From Amyelois transitella (Eukaryota; Arthropoda; Insecta; Lepidoptera; Pyralidae): a stretch of 64,000 bases of DNA. Each line of letters opens with the position of its first letter. Within the stretch, counting starts at the first letter, position 1. Of the stretch, positions 55,375 to 64,000 are shown one piece after another. Below the pieces are notes generated by a model. That model was not told the origin of the DNA. It searched no databases and was given only the letters and a program-made list of their open reading frames with translations. Both the position numbers and the translations under genes were made by a program. The stretch covers positions 10,312,001-10,376,000 of the forward strand of contig NC_083517.1 of the NCBI RefSeq assembly GCF_032362555.1, given 5' to 3'.

Positions 55375-55723
55375 ATGCCGCCAAAGCAAGCCAAGAAAAC
55401 CCTATGGGTTGAATGCGAACGATGCGGTTGCAGCATAACCTCAAACGACAAAAATGTTCATGTGGAGTTAAATTGCGTTAAAGATCAATTGAAATGTCCA
55501 TACATCGATGACGGAGTGCTATTTTCTTGGCTCGTTAGAGGCGGTGCTCCTCCGGATGGCGTGCCAAGGGACGCAGTTATGGTTCATCCTTCTACAAGTT
55601 CTTTGATTGGCGCAGTGATTGGCGGTCCCCTGGAAATCTGCAGAGATGGGGCCCCTAAGCTTGTGAAACGGATGTGGCCATCAAAAAACTGTGCGCCTGC
55701 CGCTGTTATACTGCCTGCTGCAG
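55375..55723 (+). CDS. AFG2A: AFG2A/SPATA5-type AAA ATPase, exon 1
   Basis: Encodes residues 1-116 and the first base of codon 117. The start MPPKQAKKTLW is the first ATG of the frame. The donor CTGCAG|GTAAAT (GT at 55724) joins in phase to the acceptor at 57549. Residues about 13-33 carry CERC...HVELNC, i.e. Cys-x2-Cys-x11-His-x4-Cys, a pattern like a small UBZ/Rad18-type zinc finger. The rest (e.g. VILPAA) should be the start of the substrate-binding N domain that precedes the two AAA rings. If splicing failed, translation would stop 6 codons into the intron. Confidence 0.85.
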
Positions 55724-55804
55724 GTAAATTGATAGAATGTTTATAATTTCAAATTCAAATTTGACTCTTGTCAAATTACAACAAATTATTATTATTAGTT
55801 GGGC

Positions 55805-55918
55805 TGCAGCAACCTGTCACTATTCGAATCCCAATTCTATCATTAAGCCAAACAGCTGAGCGCTTATCAGTCTGTCTGACCCGCAAGGGATATATATGTG
55901 ATTATATGTACTTATGTA
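55805..55918 (+). mobile_element. SINE-A tail half in AFG2A intron
   Basis: 'gcaacctgtcactattcgaat' to 'tatatgtacttatgtatg'. The hairpin part is deleted ('cttatcagtctgtctgaccc'). Confidence 0.7.
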
Positions 55919-56113
55919 TGTTTACAAGGGTAGTCTCTTAATTAATTGAAATAAAATTCTTCATCTGGATTGTAGTTATAGACTGCCCCCAGTAAACTTG
56001 AAGAATATTACACTATTTTTTATACCAGTAAATTTGAAGAATTAATGAACCCACTTAACTACATTATTTATAATGTAGAACACTTTTATTTTTTTAGTAA
56101 TAAATATAGTCTA

Positions 56114-57392
56114 AGATCCGGCTGCAAAATCACTACGTTCATCGCGTAGTTAATCAAACTCACATTTTAACATACATTTATGAATAGGATAATACATAGA
56201 TAATAGGGTGCCAGTCAATAAGTGGCCGCAAGTAATTTTAATTAAATTAATGTTAATTAATTTTTCAAAAAAAATTTCGTTCACTTGTTTTTTAAATAAA
56301 ATATCATCCACATCATAGAAATGTATGTAAAGAATTCGAAAATCAATGGGTGCCGTTACACACTCGGCCGCAACTACTACGCAGCCAGGTGTAAACAGGT
56401 AATATTTTGGTCTATTTATACGTTCATGTCGTACACGCATGTTTTTTATATCAAATTAAAGCTAATTTTTTTTTTAATATGATGATATATCGCTGCCTGT
56501 GAATAAATGGCCGCAAATTAGGGTTGCTAGCTGTTAAAAACTCGAGGTATCCGAGATAAAGTGAAAGAGAGTTAGCGCGTAACGCCACTTGTTAGACAAG
56601 GATGGCGAGTACCAGCTGTGCGAGTATTTGAAGCCATTGCGCACGCGTCAATAGATTGGGTTCTCAGCCAGCGATGCAAACAGTAATACGAACGACTTTA
56701 CATTTACTCCAAAATTATAATTAAGTAATTAATATTCTGCAAAAAAAAAATGAAAATAAGAAAATATTTATTTCATAATAAAACATTGTTTATTGATCAA
56801 GTAAAAATGAAAAAAGCGTACTTATAAAGAATAGAATTTTGAGTATGTTTTATTAATACGCGTGCGCAATGGCTTCAAATACTCGCACAGCTGGTACTCG
56901 CCATCCTTGTCTAACAAGTGGCGTTACGCGCTAACTCTCTTTCACTTTATCTCGGATACCTCGAGTTTTTAACAGCTAGCAACCCTAATTTGCGGCCATT
57001 TATTCACAGGCAGCGATATATCATCATATTAAAAAAAAAATTAGCTTTAATTTGATATAAAAAACATGCGTGTACGACATGAACGTATAAATAGACCAAA
57101 ATATTACCTGTTTACACCTGGCTGCGTAGTAGTTGCGGCCGAGTGTGTAACGGCACCCATTGATTTTCGAATTCTTTACATACATTTCTATGATGTGGAT
57201 GATATTTTATTTAAAAAACAAGTGAACGAAATTTTTTTTGGAAAATTAATTAACATTAATTTAATTAAAATTACTTGCGGCCACTTATTGACTGGCACCC
57301 TATTATCTATGTATTATCCTATTCATAAATGTATGTTAAAATGTGAGTTTGATTAACTACGCGATGAACGTAGTGATTTTGCAGCCGGATCT
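56114..57392. mobile_element. Giant near-perfect palindrome (fold-back element)
   Basis: Arms 56114-56648 and 56858-57392 are inverted copies of 535 bp. By eye they differ at one base (near 56265 versus 57241, changing Glu/Gly in a mirrored 96-codon frame). The spacer is 209 bp. The ends read AGATCCGGCTGCAAAATC. GATC could be a palindromic 4-bp target duplication around CGGCTGC ends, but this is not certain. Each arm holds three GGCCGCAA words (left arm 56224, 56366, 56509), two of them in longer imperfect repeats. No transposase; the mirrored 96-codon frames are unlikely to be real proteins. Transcribed as part of AFG2A it would form about 535 bp of nearly perfect double-stranded RNA. Confidence 0.9.
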
Positions 57393-57549
57393 CGTACTAA
57401 TAAGGTATTCTTCATTATTTAATTTCTACACTTTAGGATTTTGTCTCTAAAGAATAAATTATCACATTGATAATTTTATTCTCTCTATTTTAACTATTTA
57501 AAATATAATATTATTACATTTCATTTTAATATTTCACTTTTAATTTCAG

Positions 57550-59438
57550 ATCTATCAAGCGCTTGGTGTGGAGAGAACAAGAAAATAACTGTTTCTGTTA
57601 TTAAAAGCAAAATCCCTAAAGCAACCAGTGTTACCATCAGCATCCGGAGTCACAAGATCGAGACTGACATCAGCGACATCCTCAAACAACACTTCTACAA
57701 TAACTTTGTGCGCGTCGGCAGTATATTAGTCTATTACTACTTCGGAAAAAAACTTGAGATAGAAATAGTTAATTTGAAACACGAACAAGTGGAAAACAAA
57801 GATTATACTTGGGGTGAATTAAGTGAAAATACTATATGGAATATATTAAAAGAATCTGCACCAAAAAACAAAAAGCCATTATGTTTAGGCGGAGTAGATG
57901 ACATTTTGGATGAAATCAAAACTTTTATTGAAATATCTTTCAACAAAAACGGTCTTACTTCAAACTTTCAACCAACTAGAGGCTTGCTGATCTATGGCCA
58001 CTCGGGCATAGGAAAAACTGCCATTTGTAAATATCTCATAGACAATATGCAATGCCATCATATAGAGGTGAATGGACCAGCTGTGTTCAGCAAATATTTT
58101 GGTGAAACAGAGGCCACTATGAAAAGTTTATTTACAAAAGCAATTGAAAATGAGCCTAGTATAATTCTGGTTGATGAAATTGAAACAATATGTCCTAGGC
58201 GTTCTTCAGGCAGTACGGAACAAGAAAGGAGAATAACCTCTGCTTTTGTGTCTTTATTAGACAATTTACACCAAGAGAATAATAGAGTGTTTGTTCTGGC
58301 CACTACAAGAAAGCCTGATGCTATAGATCCTATGTTGAGGAGATTTGGGAGGTTAGATAAAGAGATTGAGATACCTGTTCCAGATAGGATCCGAAGGCGG
58401 GAAATTCTCCACAGTCTGTTGAAAGGTTTGCCAAGTAAAGTATCTTCACAAGATATTGATTCAATATCAGAACTCGCACATGGTTATGTCGCTGCAGATT
58501 TGGTCAACTTGTGTACGCAGGCTTCCATGAAATGTATAAAGAGATCGAGTGATAACATAGAAAACGATGACTTGATGGGCGCCCTAACAGTAGTAAGACC
58601 CAGTGCTATGCGGGAATTGTTAATAGAAGTGCCTAACGTCAGATGGACTGATATTGGAGGCATGGACAATTTAAAACTGAAGTTGAGACAAGCTGTTGAA
58701 TGGCCCTTGAAACATGCTGAAAGTTTCCAACGATTAGGTGTGAAACCTCCAGGTGGAGTTTTATTATACGGTCCTCCAGGGTGCTCTAAAACAATGATAG
58801 CAAAAGCATTAGCCACTGAAAGTGGGTTAAATTTCTTATCAATTAAAGGCCCAGAATTATTTTCTAAATGGGTTGGTGAATCAGAGAAAGCTGTTAGGGA
58901 TTTATTTAGGAAAGCACGTCAAGTGGCGCCCTCTGTTATATTTTTTGATGAAATGGACGCCATCGGCGGGGAAAGGGGCGTAGGGGAAGCGGGGGTGCAT
59001 GAGAGAGTTTTAGCTCAGCTGTTGACAGAATTAGATGGGGTAGTTCCATTGAAGTCGGTCACAATTTTGGCTGCAACAAATCGACCAGACAAGATGGACA
59101 GAGCTTTGCTAAGGCCAGGTCGGCTGGATAGACTGATCTATGTGCCGTTGCCAGATTACGAGACCAGGCTGCAAATACTGGAACTTAAACTGGCCAAGAT
59201 GAGTGTAAGTGAAGATGTATCAGCAGAAAATATAGCACAAATGACGGAGAAGTTTTCTGGTGCCGAATTACATGCTGTGTGCCACGAAGCTGCACTGAGA
59301 GCATTAGAGGATAATCTCAACTGTCAAGTGGTAAAAATTGCTGACTTTCTGGATGTTTTGAAAGATTTCAAACCGAGAACACCAGACTCTTTGTTAAAAG
59401 TTTATGAGGAATTTGCTTTGGGACAGAAATCAGGATAA
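57550..59438 (+). CDS. AFG2A: AFG2A/SPATA5-type AAA ATPase, exon 2
   Basis: Residues 117-745, ending TAA. This is a type II AAA ATPase that, in yeast (Afg2/Drg1) and animals, strips maturation factors from pre-60S ribosomal particles in the cytoplasm. AAA1 has Walker A GHSGIGKT (266-273) and Walker B IILVDE (Asp325, Glu326). AAA2 has the family-typical Walker A GPPGCSKT (524-531), Walker B IFFDE (Asp583, Glu584), sensor-1 ATNRPD and RPGRLD arginine-finger region. The linker RPSAMRE...[11 protein letters not shown] is also typical. AAA1 has ATTRKPD where ATNRPD is usual, so its sensor-1 Asn is replaced by Thr and ring 1 may hydrolyse poorly. The frame has no ATG at its 5' edge and is entered by splicing. 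At 745 residues the protein is shorter than the human one (about 890). Confidence 0.93.
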
Positions 59439-59501
59439 ATTTTCTGTACCTATTCATAAAAACATAAAAGCTCTTTGACAAGGTACATACATAGTAGTAA
59501 A

Positions 59502-59507
59502 AATAAA
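59502..59507 (+). terminator. Likely AFG2A poly(A) signal
   Basis: AATAAA 64 bp after the stop codon (aaAATAAActc); further AATAAA words occur at about 59570 and 59650. Confidence 0.55.
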
Positions 59508-59519
59508 CTCATTTTGCTG

Positions 59520-62160
59520 ACATATCTTTGGCTCTATGGTGAAAAAATCTACAAGTAAGGAAATTAATAAAAATAAACAAAGAACTATAAATCAAGTATC
59601 AATTAATACAGAATATTTGTAAGAGAAAATATGAAATTTTATAAAACTTTGTAAATAAAAAGAGTTTGATTTGTCACATAATTTAATATATAATATATGA
59701 AACCTTAATACTAAATTATATAAATACAGTAAGCCTATTTAATCACAAGTGCACTAATTCACAATACAGCTATACAAGGGGACCTACAATCACTCGTAAT
59801 TTTTTTTTCTATTTGTAGATTATGTAAAAAATCTTTTAATTTACAAATACAATTTTTTTCTGGACCTTTTGGAAATTAAAAAAAGTAACTTTCATTTTTA
59901 ATACTGGCATGAAATAAACGTTTCTTAAAATGCTGCCTTACATAATCTACAAAAATATCTTTATTCGGAGGCTGCATATTATTTTAAAATTAGAAAAACC
60001 GCGACTACTGCGTTAAGGGTGTTTGTAAGTTACTAACGAGGGCGATTTTTTTTCTATAAAATTTCACTTAACCAGATTATCCACAATAAAAAATAAACTT
60101 TTGATCAGTACATTTATCTTGTTTGTAAAACACAGAAGGGAACTATAATTTGGAAACAGAAATTCCCGCCAAGTATCAAAACTTTCAATCATCAACGTCA
60201 AACTCTTCAAAGGGAAAATAACATTCCGTTAACGTTTGCATTATAACCGTTTTTTCTGTGGATTATAAAAATACACCACCTACATCGAACTCTTTCAGTC
60301 AATCATTGAAAATTCAACTTTCCATCGTCTTTTTAGAGTAGAATTACGATATGAAGTGTCACTAGCCACCACATCGTGGAAGTTTCATTTTAGTGTGAAC
60401 TGCAACATATCCCCAGTTTACGATTAATTTAACTTTAGCGATAACAATTGCAGTATGAAAATTTTTATTGGTTTAACACAAATTTCGTTATTACTAAAGT
60501 GATATAATGCAACCCACACTTAGAAAAATCACAACACTCACATTTCTTCATATGGAAATAATTATCTAAGTTAATTCAATGTTGATTGAAATAAATAATG
60601 TCGGGTTATCTTATGTCAACATTTTCTCTACTTATACCGCGACAATACAAAACAAATATAATATCATTGTATTACCGCTAAGCTTTATTCTTGTTAGGAC
60701 AAATTCTTATGTTTCAGCAAGAAGTTATTAAAACTAAAACTTTCGCGTTGCGTGATATCAATGTGTGCAAACGGGTATTAATGTGACGGTGTGAAGTTGA
60801 AACAATGCTACAGTGCAGTTCGTACCGCTTCTTCTGCACTGTAGCTTTGGAAGCAGTAAACTTAGTTTTAAGTAATTTATTCAACGTAAATTATTGTTTG
60901 AAATGTACCATAATAAATATGGTACTTTGCGAAGAATGGATTTAATGCAATGTTCGCGTTAATTCCCGTTTGCATACATTACGAAGTTATGATTTCAATC
61001 CTTTTTAATTATATAAATTTATCATATTTTATGTCATTCATGACATTAGTATATCCTCAATAATGCTAAAAATATAGATACCGAACCTGTAACTATTACA
61101 ACTTTAATCGACCAAATAAATTTGCTTTCAATTGTATTTTAGTATAACAATATGTTACCTCACCAATTAGAGAATTATTTTATAATTACCTATAGCTTCT
61201 AGTCTATGCCTTTAACCAGTTAAATGCAGATCCATCTTTGTAAACTTTCCGACCTAGCCTCTCATAAAATTGCACACATTTCCTAACATTTTTTTAATAT
61301 CCAAAATGGACTTGACCACGTAAAGTAGTACACTTCCCGCGTCATTACTTCTAGTCTAAAGGTCAGTTTACTTCACCCTTATAAAATGTCGCGTTGCTTC
61401 TCCGGTGTGAACTGTCCCTAAAGCTGTAGAATCATAGTTTACCGCTGCTTTTAAAGATCATGTCAAAATGAGATAAAAGCTAACGCCCAATAGGTTTGTC
61501 TCGCTTCCACATTGATTAAATTTAAGTCGAATGTAATATTTAAAAATGCATAATATAAAAATCACTAATTTTTCGCCGATTACATTCAGTCTTGTCTTAA
61601 TATAAGACAATACACATATCGTACAAAATGTCCATTAATAGTCCTTTAGATATTCTAAAAAAGGTAAACAAGAAAAACCTGTCCTGTCATTCCGCCAATC
61701 TAAATAATACATACATAAAATCAGGGCTCTCCCGGAGGGGTAGGCAGAGAGGCAGAGACTCCACTTGTCACAATCGCTGCATACATCATAATAATCGTTT
61801 CTATTTCAACTGCAATGTCATTGGCTAAACGAGCCGAGTCATGTGATTTTCAGTTGATCTCTATTTTAAATATTTTTTTTAATTACAAAGCAAACCAGTT
61901 TTCCAAAAACAGGGATGCCTGTGGTATCAGCTACAACATTGTGTCTTATATTTCTCCTTAATCCCAAACGTTGAAAGAGATGTCTTATTTTCCATCATCT
62001 GAATTTTAAACAACACAAATATTTGATCAAAGATTTAACGCTTTATCTTTTAACGATTATTCAATTAATTTTAACGCTTGTTCATCGGATTTTACATACG
62101 TTGTAATAACATTTGATCAAATATTGGAAGGTAAATATAAACAAATTGAGCCAATCGGCG
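59520..62160. other. Repeat-poor AT-rich intergenic DNA
   Basis: Holds only a family-C tail (about 60800-60930, 'ctttggaagcagtaaactt') and a SINE-E copy (61705-61790, minus). No credible ORFs. Confidence 0.45.
61705..61790 (-). mobile_element. SINE-E copy
   Basis: 'acatacataaaatcagggc' tail at the left, then 'cccggaggggtaggcagag' and 'cttgtcacaatcgctgcatac'. The 66-codon frame over it is not a gene. Confidence 0.65.
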
Positions 62161-62278
62161 ACGAGCCGTCTTTCGTATCCGACCAATTACCGTCATTTAA
62201 TTATCAGATATGGCGGATGGGGAAAATATTATTTTAAAGGACGATGCTAACTTTATACCGATTATACTATACGTGTAG
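62150..62278 (+). promoter_or_regulatory. CCAAT-containing promoter candidate with 22-codon ORF
   Basis: CCAAT boxes at about 62152 and 62184, then ATGGCGGATGGGG at 62210 opening a 22-codon frame (MADGENIILKDDANF...) ending TAG at 62278. The frame looks coding-like but is short. It may be a small peptide, a first exon, or chance. Confidence 0.25.
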
Positions 62279-62453
62279 AGCCTGCGTACTTCACCATGAA
62301 TATTCTATATATAAATATGTACCTGAAAAAAAATATAAAAGTAAGTCAGTGTTTTCTCAAAAAAGGAAACATTTTGTAGTGTAATTAGAGATTGAGCGGT
62401 TAAAGTTAAATACTTTTTTCAAATCATGGGTTAGGTCAGTTATATTATAACTA

Positions 62454-62714
62454 ACATACATACATACATATGGTCACATCTATATCCCTTGTGGGGTAGA
62501 CAGAGCCAACAGTCTGGAAAAGACTGAATGGCCACGTTCAGCTATTTGGCTTAATTATAGAATTGAGATTCGAATAGTGACAGGTTGCTAGCCTATCGCC
62601 TAAAAATAATCCAAAATTTGTGAGCCTATCCCTTAGTCGCCTTTTACGACATCCATGGGAAAGAAATGGAGTGGCTCTATTCTTTTTTGTATTGGTGCCG
62701 GGAACCACACGGCA
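62454..62714 (-). mobile_element. SINE-A copy, near full length
   Basis: Tail 'catacatacatacatatgg', hairpin CAGTCTggaaaAGACTG, 5' end 'gccgggaaccacacggcac'. One of the least diverged copies. Confidence 0.85.
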
Positions 62715-62923
62715 CGGATATCACGTGTCTAATTCACGTATACTTATACTGTGGTGACCTCTATTACTACATCGTCTGAACTACAAAGACGGCCATCGAG
62801 CATAAACTTACTTTTTAATTCAACCGCTGTCGGAAAGATGGCGACACTGAGACACTCGTGAATTAACGCGAGCCAAGCTAAATCGCGACATATATCGACG
62901 GATTTTAGATCTTCTTCTTCTTC

Positions 62924-63540
62924 TTAGCCTTCTTCTATCAGCATTCTGATGTAGGCCTCCTTCATCTCCTTCCATTCTTCTCTATTTTGGGCAGTAAGAG
63001 TCCAATTGCTGCCCGCCACCTGCTTGATGTCGTCTTTCCATCTCATTTGTGGCCTTCCCCTGGGTCGCTTTTGGTCCCAAGGTCTCCAGTCTAGCAATCT
63101 TTTGCACCAAGATTCAGACTTCCTGGCAATATGACCAGCCCACTCCCACTTGAGCTTCGCAACTCTTCTGCCGACATCCGTGACTTTGCTGCGCCGTCTT
63201 AGGCCCTTATTGGTCACACGGTCTTTCAGACAGACGCCTACAATTTTCCGCTCCATATGCCTTTGTGCCACCCCAAGCTTGTGTATCACTTCTTGGGTAG
63301 TCACCCAGGTTTCGGCGCCATATGTCAGGACGGGTAGTATGCACTGGTCGAAAATTTGGGCTTTTTGTCGTGACGTCAGGTTCATGTTAAAAACATATTC
63401 AAGCTTGGAGTAGGCTGCCCACCCCAGTCTTATTCGTCTGTCGATTTCGTTACACTGGTTCTCTTTGCCTATTTTAATTTCTTGACCCAAGTACACATAC
63501 TTTTGGACTTGCTCAATTTCTGTCCCTCCTACTTCAATCC
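62924..63540 (-). pseudogene. RTE reverse transcriptase, C-terminal part only
   Basis: About 200 residues with no stop. The frame is open upstream of the first Met (IRIEVGGTEIEQVQKYVYLG). It carries the RTE C-terminal signature: YLGQEI, RIRLGWAA, QCILPVLTYGAETW, HMERKIVGV, KWEWAGHIARK, RPRGRPQMRWKDDI and EEWKEMKEAY. The catalytic reverse-transcriptase palm and the endonuclease are absent, so it cannot move by itself. No frameshift or stop suggests a fairly recent insertion. Confidence 0.9.
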
Positions 63541-63572
63541 TGATGTTGTTTTGTTTTGTTTTGTTTTGCCCT
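63541..63572. repeat. TTTTG microsatellite
   Basis: About four to five TTTTG units inside the 5' end of the RTE fragment. Confidence 0.85.
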
Positions 63573-64000
63573 TCAAACTCAAAATGGAAACAACATCAGG
63601 ATTTTAGATATAATCACTAAATAATTTCATGGTATAACCGTAATTTAACCCACTTACCTAAACGCGTATTATCACAGTATGCCTGTAATGGGGACGACCC
63701 CCATCACATATTACGAGGCACGAGGTATTTATGTATGTCCTTAGAAATGTATACTTGTGGCGCCATCTATTAGTACATTGCAAGAACTATTTACCAAGAC
63801 GCCATCTCGCAAGAGCTTACTATAACATTCAACCGCTTTCCGAAAGATGGCGACACTAAGTAACAACGCGACGCTAAATCGCGTAATTTTCATTTTAGGT
63901 TTTTTACATTTTATAGAAATTTTTCGGCTATTTAACCCACTCACCTAAACGCGTAGTATCTCCGTGTGCCTGTTGTAACATATAGCGATCCAGTCGGGTT

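Larger units (their letters stand above)
55724..57549 (+). other. AFG2A intron 1
   Basis: 1,826 bp from GTAAAT to TTTAATTTCAG. Contains a SINE-A tail half (about 55805-55918, plus) and a 1,279-bp palindromic element (56114-57392), which leaves only 157 bp to the acceptor. Both were gained inside the transcription unit without breaking the splice signals. Confidence 0.8.
62911..63598 (-). mobile_element. RTE-type retrotransposon, 5'-truncated
   Basis: Minus-strand insertion flanked by GGATTTTAGAT at 62900-62910 and 63599-63609 (11 bp, perfect). 3' end at the left: the stop codon is followed at once by a GAA/AAG repeat tail with virtually no 3' UTR, as is usual in RTE. At the 5' end a 12-bp inverted repeat (cctgatgttgtt...aacaacatcagg) brackets a TTTTG microsatellite. 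Confidence 0.85.
62755..64000 (+). repeat. Two-unit tandem repeat, one unit split by an RTE
   Basis: Unit 1 runs 62755-62910 and resumes at 63610-63720; unit 2 runs from about 63755 to the window end. Shared blocks: 'aaagatggcgacact', 'gctaaatcgcg', 'taacccac(t)cacctaaacgcgta'. After removing the RTE the units lie head-to-tail, and the array may continue past the window. Confidence 0.7.

Noticed and set aside
55170..55451. Minus-strand 93-residue frame as a divergent gene
   Set aside because: It is antisense to AFG2A exon 1 and its promoter, with no domain and no splice signals.
56150..57356. Two nearly identical 96-residue frames as duplicated genes
   Set aside because: They are mirror images within the palindrome arms, so identity follows from the inverted repeat; no domain is recognisable.
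58058..58816. Minus-strand frames of 81 and 110 residues
   Set aside because: Shadows of the conserved AFG2A coding sequence.
63150..63413. Plus-strand 87-residue frame
   Set aside because: Antisense of the RTE reverse-transcriptase remnant.
1..64000. CRISPR-like array suggested by the many regularly similar 30-bp blocks
   Set aside because: The repeated blocks belong to dispersed SINE-A copies of variable spacing and both orientations, some with target-site duplications; there are no unique spacers of fixed size.

Overview
The window looks like AT-rich nuclear DNA of a moth or butterfly (Lepidoptera). The evidence is a dense set of small interspersed elements, Helitrons ending in a hairpin plus CTAG (the 'gcccgcgacttcgtccgcg' type, close to what has been called Lep1), RTE and CR1/Jockey-type non-LTR retrotransposons, and one well-preserved nuclear gene with an ordinary spliceosomal intron. 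There is no sign of bacterial operons, CRISPR arrays or organelle genes. Species cannot be told from the sequence.

Layout. Positions 1-26,400 are almost entirely repeats: many copies of one SINE-like family (called SINE-A here; tail of ATGT repeats, 5' end at the GTGTGGTTCCCGG motif), Helitrons, two tRNA-headed SINE families (tSINE-1 and tSINE-2), short RTE-like tails (SINE-E), and two inverted-repeat DNA transposons: a GC-rich one at 2718-3260 and a TA-flanked one at 19645-19952. From about 26,400 to 31,170 repeats are sparse, and there are two promoter-like spots plus a possible coding piece. From 31,170 to 45,200 repeats are dense again, except 38,700-40,700, and there are two possible terminal exons for small membrane-anchored proteins. 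A 5'-truncated non-LTR retrotransposon fills 45,479-49,990. It has an almost complete ORF2 (endonuclease plus reverse transcriptase) and a perfect 10-bp target-site duplication.

The one confident host gene is at 55,375-59,438 (+): an AFG2A/SPATA5-type tandem AAA ATPase in two exons (745 residues when joined), with a promoter-like motif upstream and a poly(A) signal downstream. Its 1.8-kb intron carries a SINE-A fragment and a 1,279-bp near-perfect palindrome (two 535-bp arms around 209 bp) that would fold into a very long hairpin in the pre-mRNA. A short THAP-type zinc-finger first exon lies about 1.6 kb upstream. The right end (62,450-64,000) holds another SINE-A, a tandem repeat, and an RTE C-terminal fragment inserted in that repeat with an 11-bp target-site duplication.

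The genes do not form a pathway. The main story is layered mobile elements whose order of arrival can be read from nested target-site duplications, around a ribosome-biogenesis gene. All family names come from motif reading alone; no database search was possible. Repeat-family boundaries are accurate to a few bases only where a target-site duplication is stated.
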